From: Leptolyngbya sp. NIES-3755
GTDB taxonomy: Bacteria; Cyanobacteriota; Cyanobacteriia; Leptolyngbyales; Leptolyngbyaceae
NCBI GenBank assembly: GCA_001548435.1
Contig: AP017308.1
Location: forward strand, 1,125,030 to 1,189,029
DNA length: 64,000 bases
Direction of reading: 5' to 3'
Part shown: positions 47,677-55,786 of the stretch, in pieces
Position numbering within the stretch: position 1 is the stretch's first letter
How the letters are laid out: each line of letters starts with the position of its first letter
Notes under the pieces: model-generated
What the model was told of the DNA's origin: nothing
Databases searched by the model: none
Seen by the model: the letters and a program-made list of their open reading frames with translations, nothing else
Position numbers and translations under genes: made by a program

Positions 47677-48045
47677 ATCTGACACCAACGGTAAACGGCG
47701 AACACGAATACGGCTTGGCTCCACTGTAATCGCTGATCCTTGCTCTAAATCTTCCGCACATTCAGCAATGATTGTCAATAAAAGGTCTGTGAGTGCTTGG
47801 GCGCGTAGCCTTTCAATCCGAATCCGAATGACTGAAGGAGTAGTTGCTACATCAAGCGCGAGTACTGCATGAAAATCTGCATCAAGAGTAACAACAATAC
47901 GCTCCTCGTCTCTGGCTCTCTGGATGATGTCTGCATCTTCAACCTCAGACATCCCGATTTCACCCACATGAATCGTATCGATGTCTGCATCTCGTAATAA
48001 CGCTGCCGCCGAGAGTGGCAATCCCTGATCAAGCAACAGTTTCAT
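47671..48045 (-). CDS. DUF5615 PIN-like toxin
   Basis: A 124-residue protein beginning MKLLLDQGLPLSAA with the acidic residues of the PIN/Mut7-like fold: Asp in LLLDQGLP, Glu/Asp in SEVEDADIIQ and Asp in VTLDADFHAVLA. DUF5615 proteins are the toxin halves of DUF433 pairs and are predicted RNases. The ATG at 48045 is chosen over 48093 because the shorter start fits the family and overlaps the antitoxin by 17 nt. Its stop lies inside the attC-like site. Confidence 0.8.
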   Translation of the reverse strand: MKLLLDQGLPLSAAALLRDADIDTIHVGEIGMSEVEDADIIQRARDEERIVVTLDADFHAVLALDVATTPSVIRIRIERLRAQALTDLLLTIIAECAEDLEQGSAITVEPSRIRVRRLPLVSDV

Positions 48046-48271
48046 ACCGATTCGGAAGCTCAATGATGCGATCGTCCAAGTAAGAAGAGGCAAAAATTAG
48101 AGCTTGCCGGATATCTTCGTCCTCCAGTTCTGGAAACTCTTGATATAATTCTGCTCGATCAGGATAAGTTGCAAGTAGCTCAATCACCCGACGAACCGTA
48201 AGGCGAAGGTTACGGATGCAAGGTTGCCCATTCATCCGGTTTGGATTGCTCGTAATACGATCGAGTTTCAT
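48029..48271 (-). CDS. DUF433 antitoxin
   Basis: An 80-residue DUF433 protein (DRITSNPNRMNGQPCIRNLRLTVRRVIELLA…YPELEDEDIRQAL-like core) with a helix-turn-helix region. DUF433 proteins neutralise DUF5615 toxins and probably bind their own promoter. The gene precedes and overlaps the toxin gene. Confidence 0.8.
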   Translation of the reverse strand: MKLDRITSNPNRMNGQPCIRNLRLTVRRVIELLATYPDRAELYQEFPELEDEDIRQALIFASSYLDDRIIELPNRYETVA

Positions 48272-48307
48272 CTGAGTAATTCCAACACTTCGTTATCATT
48301 TTAACCT

Positions 48308-48574
48308 TCAATGAGGATAAGCCATACCTGCAATACAGCCTCCACATATCCATTCTCCATCGTCATACAACCCGTCCCCCATGCTGTCTTTGCACCCACA
48401 TCTAGAACAAGTCAGTAACCTCGGTTGAGGAGCTTTTTTCTCCTGGTCAAGGTAAGAAATGGGAGGATGACGCAATGTGGGAGGCACTGCAAACTTGCCA
48501 CAAATTGAACACCACTGACCGCCATTGTGTTCAATTGTCTGCGTGGTTTTACATTTGGGACATAGGTTGGACAT
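48308..48574 (-). CDS. small double zinc-ribbon protein
   Basis: An 88-residue protein with two zinc-ribbon halves: CPKC…CSIC near residues 5-24 and CSRCGC…CGGC near 56-79. It contains no other domain. Such small ribbons bind nucleic acid or protein. It lies 36 nt upstream of the DUF433 start on the same strand and may be co-transcribed. Family is not recognised. Confidence 0.6.
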   Translation of the reverse strand: MSNLCPKCKTTQTIEHNGGQWCSICGKFAVPPTLRHPPISYLDQEKKAPQPRLLTCSRCGCKDSMGDGLYDDGEWICGGCIAGMAYPH

Positions 48575-48702
48575 AGTGGCTCACTTATCCCTGTACAGCT
48601 ACTTAACAGAGTTACCATTTCTGCAAGATGTCTAGCATAGAATTATGCGGTTAGCGCGATCGAGCCACTAAGATCAAACATAGTGAAGCTCAAAGAACAA
48701 TC

Positions 48703-50130
48703 ATGGTAACTGCAACGCGCCCTTACTCCTGGAATCAATCCGTTTTACACACAGCAAAAGGATTCGCACCAACTCAACTCTCCATTCTTTCTGGAACAAT
48801 TCCTGAAGGACTACGAGGCTCCCTCTATCGCAATGGTCCAGGTCGATTGGAACGGGGTGGAATCCGAGTCGGACACTGGTTCGATGGAGATGGCGCAATC
48901 TTAGGGGTGCATTTCAGCCCTACAGGTGCAACAGGTGTGTATCGCTATGTTGAAACACCTGAATTTTTGAATGAAGAACAATCTGGAAAGCTTCTGTATA
49001 GCGGTTATGGGATGTTACCGCCTGGAGGATTGCTCGATCGATTCACGAAAGGCTTAAAGAATGCCGCAAATACTTCAGTCTTGGCGTTTAGCGATCGCTT
49101 ACTCGCACTCTGGGAAGGTGGACATCCGTATGCACTCGATCTAGAAACGCTCGAAACTCAACAACAAGATGATTTAGGAAATCTGCCCGATTCGCTCCCG
49201 TTCTCGGCGCATCCAAAGCGCGATCCAATCACCGGAGATCTCTACAATTTCGGAGTGAGTTTCGGCAAAGATACAGTCCTCAATCTCTACTGTGTGGATT
49301 CGGCTGGCAAGCTCAAACAACGGAACAGTCATAAGCTTGATGGATTTCCACTGATTCATGATTTTGTCATGGCAGGACCGTATCTTTTGTTTTTCATTTC
49401 GCCTGTGCGATTGAATCCTCTGCCATTGTTAGCAAAGTTCAAAAGTTTTAGTGAATCTTTCGACTGGAAGCCAGAGAAAGGCACTCAAGTGCTGGTGTTC
49501 GATCGACAAACGCTAAATCTGATCAGTCAAAGTGAAACTGATCCTTGGTATCAATGGCACTTTGGAAATGCTTGTGTGGATCAACATGGAAATGCCGTCG
49601 TTGATGTGGTTCGATACGCGGATTTCAATACAAATGAATATCTTAGACAAGTTGCAACTGGAACGCCTTCGACATCAGCAAAATCAACACTTTGGCAAAT
49701 TCGAGTCGATCCGCTGACGGGGAAAGTTTTGGAACAGCAAGAATTACTCGATCAACATTGCGAATTCCCGACCGTTCAACCCGATCAAGTTGGGCAACCT
49801 TGGCAGCACACTTATGTCTCGTTACATCGACGCGACGCTGATCCGGTGACAGAGATTTTTGGTGCGATCGCTCGATTTGATCGATCGACAGGAGAATTAA
49901 TTGAAGCCGACTGCGGTGAGAACCGATATCCGATGGAGCCAATCTACGCGCCAGATGCGATCGATCCCAGTCAAGGTTGGATCGTCACAGTTGTCTATGA
50001 TGGCAACACTGATTCTAGTGAAGTTTGGATTTTTGATAGCGATCGCTTAAACGATTCGCCTGTGTGCCGATTAGGATTGCCCGAAGTAATTCCGCTCGGA
50101 TTTCATGGCACTTGGAAGCCTGCACGTTAG
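48703..50130 (+). CDS. carotenoid oxygenase (RPE65/CCD family)
   Basis: A 475-residue seven-bladed-propeller dioxygenase. The four iron ligands are visible as His170 (SAHPKRDPITG), His219 (LIHDFVMAG), His286 (WHFGNACVD) and His468 (GFHGTWKP). The N-terminal RGSLYRNGPGRLERGG is typical. These enzymes cleave carotenoids or apocarotenoids to aldehydes such as retinal; the cleavage site cannot be told from sequence. The ATG at 48703 is followed at once by conserved sequence. It is convergent with a Crp-type gene across a shared terminator. Confidence 0.9.
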   Translation: MVTATRPYSWNQSVLHTAKGFAPTQLSILSGTIPEGLRGSLYRNGPGRLERGGIRVGHWFDGDGAILGVHFSPTGATGVYRYVETPEFLNEEQSGKLLYSGYGMLPPGGLLDRFTKGLKNAANTSVLAFSDRLLALWEGGHPYALDLETLETQQQDDLGNLPDSLPFSAHPKRDPITGDLYNFGVSFGKDTVLNLYCVDSAGKLKQRNSHKLDGFPLIHDFVMAGPYLLFFISPVRLNPLPLLAKFKSFSESFDWKPEKGTQVLVFDRQTLNLISQSETDPWYQWHFGNACVDQHGNAVVDVVRYADFNTNEYLRQVATGTPSTSAKSTLWQIRVDPLTGKVLEQQELLDQHCEFPTVQPDQVGQPWQHTYVSLHRRDADPVTEIFGAIARFDRSTGELIEADCGENRYPMEPIYAPDAIDPSQGWIVTVVYDGNTDSSEVWIFDSDRLNDSPVCRLGLPEVIPLGFHGTWKPAR

Positions 50131-50183
50131 AAAACTTGAACGATATTCGAGTTCTTTTTCAACTGGCAAATTGCCTTTAAAAC

Positions 50184-50221
50184 AATTCGGGAATCCCAGT
50201 CAATGTTGAGATTCCCGAATT
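50184..50221. terminator. bidirectional terminator between CCD and Crp genes
   Basis: AATTCGGGAATC (50184-50195) pairs perfectly with GATTCCCGAATT (50210-50221), a 12-bp stem lying between convergent genes. T-rich sequence is short on both sides. Confidence 0.6.
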
Positions 50222-50246
50222 AATCTTTCACAGCGACCCGCCCGAT

Positions 50247-50963
50247 CTAATTTCCGTTCAGTTTTCCTTCCGTTCGATTCAACACCGAATCCGTCGGCAA
50301 ACAGAGCAAGTTATCCCCCTGTGTCCGGATCATTCCTTTCTGACGCAGTTTGCCCATCAAGCGCGTGACCGTCACACGAGTCGAACCGATCGCGCTCCCA
50401 ATCTGAGCATGAGTCAGCGGAAAAGGCAGGCAATATCCTTCATCTGTCGGCTCACCGTACTCTTCAATTAATAAAGTTAAAAATCCGAGAAGCCGATCGA
50501 TGGTCCGACGCTGCCCCAAAGTACTCAGCCACAACAGTTTGCGCTGATGCTGATAACGGAACGCATCCAACACCTCCCGACGGAAATGAGGCCAATTATC
50601 CAAGTCGTGCCAATACATCCACACCACGGAGGTTTGATCCACGTGAGCATACGCTTGGAGCGTGAACGGTGATTGCGCCACAATTTCAAACGGTTGACCC
50701 GTACCCACAAATCCTAGAAACGCTTCCTCTGGACTAATCCGCGCCAAGCGAGTCGCATTCCCACCCGTTGCATTGACTTGAGCCGTACCCACTAAACGAA
50801 CTGCACCCTTTTGTACGAGATAAAGTAGACCCGGACGAGTCGGAACTCGTTCATCTTTACTAAAGTTGCGAACGCGATAGTGCTCCTGCGCCCAATCAAT
50901 GATTCGCTGCCAGGTCAGGAACGGACGAGCCGCATCGGAGTTTTGAGGTGTGACTGAGTACAT
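50247..50963 (-). CDS. Crp/Fnr-family transcriptional regulator
   Basis: A 238-residue protein with an N-terminal cyclic-nucleotide-binding-like barrel (about 30-130) and a C-terminal winged helix (about 150-225) with the recognition region LTHAQIGSAIGSTRVTVTRLMGKLRQKGMI. No cAMP-binding Arg-Ser motif or FNR cysteines are seen, so the effector is unknown. Related cyanobacterial regulators respond to redox, nitrogen or light. The gene is divergent to the DALR-domain gene and ends near the shared terminator. Confidence 0.82.
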   Translation of the reverse strand: MYSVTPQNSDAARPFLTWQRIIDWAQEHYRVRNFSKDERVPTRPGLLYLVQKGAVRLVGTAQVNATGGNATRLARISPEEAFLGFVGTGQPFEIVAQSPFTLQAYAHVDQTSVVWMYWHDLDNWPHFRREVLDAFRYQHQRKLLWLSTLGQRRTIDRLLGFLTLLIEEYGEPTDEGYCLPFPLTHAQIGSAIGSTRVTVTRLMGKLRQKGMIRTQGDNLLCLPTDSVLNRTEGKLNGN

Positions 50964-51178
50964 AAGCTGTTAATAGGCTGTTGGGGAACAGTGGGACTTT
51001 GACAAGCGCTGAGTAATTCAGCAAGGTTGCAAAGAATCCAGACGAACCAGGAGATTGCTCAATTGGTGTGGTAGGTTTCTTACAATCCAGTATCTTACGA
51101 GATCATACGGAGAAATTAACCCTTTGCCAGTGAGATCACGGTGATCTTTACAGAATTAAGCATAAATCGCTGGTATTT

Positions 51179-52108
51179 TTGAACTTTTCGAGCCGAAAAC
51201 GATCGCATTTCAGAGCTTCAACCGTAATTACAGTGAATTGTAACCTACCGCAGATTACTTATCCTAGACTTCGCACATTGTTACTGGTGGGAATTTGCGA
51301 GGCAATCACCCCTAAGACGGATGTTGAAGTCGAGAGTTTTTCGATCGACGATCGTGTTTTCAAGCAGAAATTCCGTAAGTTCCAGCATTTTGATCAAAAA
51401 TCTGCGCTAAAAAAGGTCAAAAATCAGACTTCTCTTGCGCTTTACCGCTCATCGATCGCGCTCCAGTTAGGGGCTGAATCCGCGCAAAATCGAGCAGAAA
51501 TTACTTCCCAAGTCGTTCACTTCTTCCAGTCGCTTCCGTCTAATCTCGCAGCAGTAGATATCGAAAATATACTTCTCCGTGATCTTACGATCAGTACGGA
51601 CAGCACTGGATTGATCGAATTTGAGTTTGGGGAGTGGGCGATCGCGCACTGGTTACAAACTGTTTTACAAGGGTGTCTCGTTGAAATCGATTCTAATTCA
51701 GGTTTTTTGACGAGCCGAACCCCTTCAGAACATCCTCAAATTTTCTACTGCCAGTATTCTTATGTACGCTGCTCGGCAATTTTGCGCTTAACAAATCCAT
51801 CTATTCTCATAGGTCAAACGGTAGAGACTTGGCTAATTGATAAAAAACTTTTATTAAGACAGGAGCGATCGCTGGTGACACAAATCATTGAAACGCTCGA
51901 TGAATGGGAGGATAAAACGCCCTTAAAATCTGCGATCGCACTGAGTGAGGCATTCCAGCTTTTTTATCAATCCTGCCAAATTGTAAAGTACGACACCATC
52001 GATCCTCAAATTGCTCAATGTCGATTAGCTTTAGTAATGATTACTCATTGGCTTTTGAAACAGCTTTTGGAGCAAGGATTGGGCGTTTTCGCACCGGAAA
52101 CCCTTTGA
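51179..52108 (+). CDS. stand-alone DALR anticodon-binding-domain protein
   Basis: A 309-residue protein whose last 120 residues match the DALR domain of arginyl-tRNA synthetase: YCQYSYVRCSAILR and the end RLALVMITHWLLKQLLEQGLGVFAPETL. The catalytic Rossmann domain with HIGH and KMSK is absent. The N-terminal half is unrecognised. Cyanobacteria carry such proteins, with unknown role; binding of tRNA or a tRNA-like RNA is an inference. The TTG at 51179 begins the open frame; a GTG at 51233 is the main alternative. Confidence 0.7.
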   Translation: MNFSSRKRSHFRASTVITVNCNLPQITYPRLRTLLLVGICEAITPKTDVEVESFSIDDRVFKQKFRKFQHFDQKSALKKVKNQTSLALYRSSIALQLGAESAQNRAEITSQVVHFFQSLPSNLAAVDIENILLRDLTISTDSTGLIEFEFGEWAIAHWLQTVLQGCLVEIDSNSGFLTSRTPSEHPQIFYCQYSYVRCSAILRLTNPSILIGQTVETWLIDKKLLLRQERSLVTQIIETLDEWEDKTPLKSAIALSEAFQLFYQSCQIVKYDTIDPQIAQCRLALVMITHWLLKQLLEQGLGVFAPETL

Positions 52109-52124
52109 GAATCAGGAGCATAAG

Positions 52125-52152
52125 ATGTCACTGGATGTCACAGCAATGTCAC
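52125..52152 (+). promoter_or_regulatory. three phased ATGTCAC operator-like repeats
   Basis: ATGTCAC occurs at 52125-52131, 52135-52141 and 52146-52152, spaced 10 and 11 bp start to start (one helical turn). They lie 35-62 bp upstream of a good promoter whose -35 box (GTGACA) is the inverted half-site. OmpR/PhoB-type regulators commonly bind such phased direct repeats. Confidence 0.5.
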
Positions 52153-52186
52153 GAGATTGCCATAACGAATTTTTATCAACCAAAGC

Positions 52187-52215
52187 GTGACAAACCGATA
52201 GAAGCCGCCTATAGT
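52187..52215 (+). promoter_or_regulatory. sigma-70-type promoter
   Basis: GTGACA at 52187-52192 and TATAGT at 52210-52215, each one base from consensus, are separated by 17 bp. The predicted start is near 52222. Confidence 0.6.
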
Positions 52216-52221
52216 ATTGGA

Positions 52222-52291
52222 GTGTGAGGAGCGAACCAGCTAAGGACACCGAGACGAAACACGGCCAGTCGTCGGTGTCCTTTCTGATTTT
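52222..52291 (+). ncRNA. candidate small RNA (~70 nt)
   Basis: The RNA would run from the predicted start near 52222 to the T-rich end of a terminator hairpin (AAGGACACCGA 52242-52252 with TCGGTGTCCTT 52272-52282, then TCTGATTTT). It holds no gene, and the only downstream gene is convergent, so it is a free-standing transcript. Its first 11 bases, GTGTGAGGAGC, are complementary at 10 positions to the conserved ACUCCUCACAC core of the cyanobacterial Yfr1 RNA. Confidence 0.45.
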
Positions 52292-52370
52292 AAAGAGAAT
52301 TTTTAGAGCCACCAAGCGAAGAGCCTTTAGGCAGTTCAGTAAAGCGATTCGTTCTGGTGAATTTAGACAT

Positions 52371-52401
52371 AAAAAATGCGCTGAGAATTTCACCCAGCGC
52401 A
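52371..52401 (-). terminator. terminator of mechanosensitive-channel-like gene
   Basis: TGCGCTG (52377-52383) pairs with CAGCGCA (52395-52401). On the minus strand it is followed by TTTTTT, 24 nt after the stop at 52425. Confidence 0.75.
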
Positions 52402-52424
52402 CTTTATTTAAGATTAGCCTTGCC

Positions 52425-54194
52425 TTAACGCTTAAAGTCTTTCAACCATTCGCGTAACTGCTCACTCGCCACGTCGCGACCGCCCAGACCAAACGCGATC
52501 GCAATCGCCACCGCGATCGCACCGAGCAATAGACCAAACGCCAGATTCACAATATTCGGAGCAATGCCAATCTGTTGAAGTGCCAACGCTGCCGAAAACC
52601 CAAGAATCGCCACTCGTGCGGTTTGACCGAGCAATCTCGACTGCCGACTGCCTGAACTCGTGATTAAGCTGAATGCCAGATTTGCCAGATACAAGCCGAT
52701 CGCAAACACAACTAGCCCAGACAAGATCCGCCCAGAAATCACCAGCAATCCAGCGATCAGTGCCGTTAATGCCTGAATCCCTAAGACATCCACCGCTGCC
52801 ACCGTCGCGAACAGCATGATGCCAACGAGAATAATCACGCCCACGATTTCAGACGGAGTGCGAATTCCAGATTTTCCTTCCGGTTGCAGCATCGTTTCGC
52901 CCGTTTGAAACTCAGTGCTGTACTGCTCAGGCGAAACCGTTGGGGTTGGAGGTGAAGATTGCAGACCTAGCCAATAAAAGAGATTATCAAATCCAACACT
53001 GGCAAGAATGCTGGAAACTAGATCCGCCACAAATTTACCGACTGCATAAGCGATCGCTAAAATTGCCACGGCAGTAAAGATCAATGGCAACGAATTCAAC
53101 ACCTGATTCAGCATTGCTGTTGCAGGTCCCGAAATCGCTGGAATTCTCAGCGCGTCCAATGCTGCGGTCGCGGCTGGAATCAAGATCAGCACATACACGA
53201 TCGTGCCGAGAATCCAAGAAAGCGATTGTCCACCTCTAGCACGATTCAAGCCGATTCGCGATCCCACCTGATCGGTTCCGATCGCTGCTAACAGATTTGT
53301 CACAATGCCCCGAACGGTTCGCGCCACAAACCAACCAATTGCTGCAATCGCGATCGCTTTAATAATGTTGGGAAGCGCACTGAGAATATCATTCAGTAAG
53401 TTTTGAACAGGCTGGAGTGGACCTTGCAGATTCAAAACCCCTAGAATTAGCGGTAAGAAAAATAGGAAAACAAACCAATAAACGGCATTCCCTAACGTAT
53501 CGCTGAGACTGAATGCAGGCGCACCCAGGGGATCATTGCTGGGATCAGAAACTTTCTCATCCAAACCAAACGATTGGGAAGTCCGAGTGACGATCGTTTT
53601 AGCGATCGTCGCAACGACCCAAGCCAGTCCTGTTAAGAGTGCTGCTGCACCCAACTGAGGCAGGAAGGCAAAAATTTGGTTCAAAAAGTTATTGAGCGGT
53701 TGCGAAACCGTGTTCAGTCCAAGGACATTCAAAGCCGCAACCACAGACAGGATCAAAATGACCCAGAACACGATCGACCCGATCAATCCTTCGACATTAA
53801 AATCGGTCTGTCCGCCTGCAACCCAACCTGCCAACCGATTATCGATCGTGGTTTTCCGCAACAGTCCGCGCACGATACTCGATACGAATGCGGCAATCAG
53901 CGCTCCAATCAATAGAATGAGCAGCGCACCGCCTAACTGAATTAATAAATTTGCGACATTGACTCCTTGAATGAAGCCAAAGGGTGCTTCTCCGGGTGGA
54001 AGCTGCGCTAACTCTACGTTTCCCGTAAGTAGCTGCATTCCTTTCAAAGGTTCAATATGATGCCAGAACTCGTTCATGGTGTTTTGATAAACCCCTATCG
54101 CTTTCAAAAAAAGCGCGACTCGATCGCTTTTGTAGATGTATGACAACCGCGATTCGGTAGGAAATTGCTTTGCCGAGTCTTCATCCAAGTTCAC
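52425..54194 (-). CDS. mechanosensitive-channel-related membrane protein with conserved TM-helix repeats
   Basis: A 589-residue membrane protein. Repeated units of the form LNNFLNQIFAFLPQLGAAALLTGLAWVVA…, LLNDILSALPNIIKAIAIAAIGW… and MLNQVLNSLPLIFTAVAILAIAY… are the 'conserved TM helix' found in bacterial MscS-related proteins. The beta domain of true MscS is not obvious at the C-terminus, so channel activity is uncertain. A GTG at 54194 opens the frame, but an ATG at 54077 (MNEFWHHIEP) is the more usual start. It ends at a strong terminator. Confidence 0.75.
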   Translation of the reverse strand: MNLDEDSAKQFPTESRLSYIYKSDRVALFLKAIGVYQNTMNEFWHHIEPLKGMQLLTGNVELAQLPPGEAPFGFIQGVNVANLLIQLGGALLILLIGALIAAFVSSIVRGLLRKTTIDNRLAGWVAGGQTDFNVEGLIGSIVFWVILILSVVAALNVLGLNTVSQPLNNFLNQIFAFLPQLGAAALLTGLAWVVATIAKTIVTRTSQSFGLDEKVSDPSNDPLGAPAFSLSDTLGNAVYWFVFLFFLPLILGVLNLQGPLQPVQNLLNDILSALPNIIKAIAIAAIGWFVARTVRGIVTNLLAAIGTDQVGSRIGLNRARGGQSLSWILGTIVYVLILIPAATAALDALRIPAISGPATAMLNQVLNSLPLIFTAVAILAIAYAVGKFVADLVSSILASVGFDNLFYWLGLQSSPPTPTVSPEQYSTEFQTGETMLQPEGKSGIRTPSEIVGVIILVGIMLFATVAAVDVLGIQALTALIAGLLVISGRILSGLVVFAIGLYLANLAFSLITSSGSRQSRLLGQTARVAILGFSAALALQQIGIAPNIVNLAFGLLLGAIAVAIAIAFGLGGRDVASEQLREWLKDFKR

Positions 54195-54524
54195 TGTAAA
54201 AGTACGGAACCCAATGAATTAGCGGGGCAAACCTCACTAGAATTACGGTTGCACCATAAGAGTACTCGTATCTCTCATTAGAGAAAAGCTCTTAGTAACA
54301 CTTTTTTGAACTTTCTATGAAGTGTTTAGAGAGGCGATCGAGCCTAGAATTGCGCTGAACTCGTGCATTACTCGGCTTATTTGCTGACTCGCATGAGTTT
54401 GAGCCGAGTATCCCATCTCCTAAATTGTTTTATCTTCATTCCAGAGAGAGATGTCTGATGATCTCGACTGCGATCGTGCGCTATACAGAAAAATTAAGTG
54501 GTGGGCTTTAGCGAGGTGAAACAG
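54195..54524. other. 330-bp divergent promoter region
   Basis: This gap separates the divergent channel-like gene and the SRPBCC gene. No repeats, hairpins or small ORFs stand out, apart from a 9-codon in-frame extension (from 54498) of the SRPBCC gene. Promoters for both genes should lie here. Confidence 0.35.
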
Positions 54525-54962
54525 ATGGCGGTTTTTGAGCAAACGATTCTAATTCAAGCGAGTGCAACCGATGTGGAGCGCTGTTTTACGGACTTAAATT
54601 TGATGCACCGCTGGCTGAATCCTGCACTGAGATGTGAGCCGATCGAGCAGTGGTCAACCGCAATCGGCAGTAAGAGCCGCTTTGTGATTCAAGTTCCAGT
54701 TCTGCAACCGACGCTAAACAATGTGGTCGCAGAACGGCAACCGGGCTTAATCGTTTGGCAGTTTGAGGGATTTTTTAAAGGACTCGATCGCTGGGAGTGC
54801 CAGCCCGAAGAGAAAGGAACACTCCTTCTAAATCGGTTTGAATTCGAGATCCCGAATCCGATCATCCGTTTCGGCTTCAATCAGTTCGCGGCAAAGTGGA
54901 CTCAAGAAGATATGCAGGCACAATTACGCCGATTGAAACGAGTTGCGGAAACGTTGCGTTAA
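54525..54962 (+). CDS. SRPBCC-family protein
   Basis: A 145-residue protein with the START/Bet v1-like layout: strand VFEQTILIQAS, helix ATDVERCFTDLNLMHRWLNP, several strands (SRFVIQVPVLQPTLNNVV…) and a long C-terminal helix (TQEDMQAQLRRLKRVAETL). The ATG at 54525 has GAGG upstream and begins one residue before the first strand. This fold binds a hydrophobic ligand. Its stop overlaps the convergent SirB1-like gene by 4 nt. Confidence 0.7.
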   Translation: MAVFEQTILIQASATDVERCFTDLNLMHRWLNPALRCEPIEQWSTAIGSKSRFVIQVPVLQPTLNNVVAERQPGLIVWQFEGFFKGLDRWECQPEEKGTLLLNRFEFEIPNPIIRFGFNQFAAKWTQEDMQAQLRRLKRVAETLR

Positions 54963-55783
54963 CTGCCTTCAATCCGATCGAGTAATTGTTGAATCACATC
55001 TCGATCGTTCGCTTTTGGAACACTATCGAGATACCCTTCTAAATCTTGACGAGCTTCGATCCAGCGATTGGTTTGGAAATAAATAATTCCGCGATCGCGC
55101 AATTCATAAGGCGCTTCAGGAAACAGGATCAGAATTCGCTCGATCGTCGTCAAACATTTTCCAATCTTGCCTTGATTCAGATAAATCGCTTTCAGATTAG
55201 TGAGCATTCTGGCAAGGAATTGTTTCGGTGTGACCGCTTCTAAAAATTGGGGACGCATTTCAACAGGCTGACCTGCTAATTGATTCAGCCGCTCTTGACA
55301 ATCTTGAGGGAAAAGAATTTCTCCGTCGTGATACGCATCGACAAAGATATCCATTTCATCATTCACAGCCGGGCGAATCAGAAAATGCCCCGGCATTCCG
55401 ATCCCAACCATTGGAAAATCGATTCGTTTTGCGATCGCTAAATACAACAGTGCCAAAGAAATTGGGATTCCAGTTTTACGATCGATGACATCATTCAAAA
55501 AACTATTTTGAGGATCGTAATAATCTTCAGAATTTCCATAAAATCCCTGTTCTTTGTACAAATATTGATTAATCGTTTGCACAATTCGGAGTGGATAAGC
55601 TTCTTCAGGAAGTCTCATTTGAATCTCCGCTGCCATTTTGTCGATCGTATTCAAATATTGCTCAATGTCTAAGTTTGGATATTCTTCTTGTGCAATATAA
55701 AGTGCTGCTTTTTCTAGGTCAATATTCTCGTCATCTTGACGAACTTCTTGATAAAAACGTTGTCGAGCCAGCGAGAATTCCAT
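54959..55783 (-). CDS. SirB1-family (transglutaminase-like plus TPR) protein
   Basis: A 274-residue protein matching the SirB1 family: NSFLNDVIDRKTGIPISLALLYLAIAKR and GIGMPGHFLIR in the transglutaminase-like core, followed by TPR-like helices (GKCLTTIERILILFPEAPYELRDRGIIYFQTNRW). The catalytic Cys of true transglutaminases is replaced by Ser in the GIPISLA segment. The function is unknown in cyanobacteria. It begins 3 nt after the cruP stop and is evidently the last gene of that run. Confidence 0.8.
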   Translation of the reverse strand: MEFSLARQRFYQEVRQDDENIDLEKAALYIAQEEYPNLDIEQYLNTIDKMAAEIQMRLPEEAYPLRIVQTINQYLYKEQGFYGNSEDYYDPQNSFLNDVIDRKTGIPISLALLYLAIAKRIDFPMVGIGMPGHFLIRPAVNDEMDIFVDAYHDGEILFPQDCQERLNQLAGQPVEMRPQFLEAVTPKQFLARMLTNLKAIYLNQGKIGKCLTTIERILILFPEAPYELRDRGIIYFQTNRWIEARQDLEGYLDSVPKANDRDVIQQLLDRIEGS

Positions 55784-55786
55784 TCG

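Noticed and set aside
47555-47761. 68-codon minus-strand frame after the toxin
   Set aside because: It reads through the attC-like hairpin in a frame different from the toxin and contains no domain.
52200-52290. Yfr1 gene on the minus strand
   Set aside because: GCTCCTCACAC is present on that strand, but no terminator hairpin follows it on the 3' side, as Yfr1 requires. The promoter and terminator point to the plus strand.
52112-52402. 96-codon minus-strand frame over the candidate small RNA
   Set aside because: It crosses the promoter, the hairpin and the terminator of other units and has no plausible domain.
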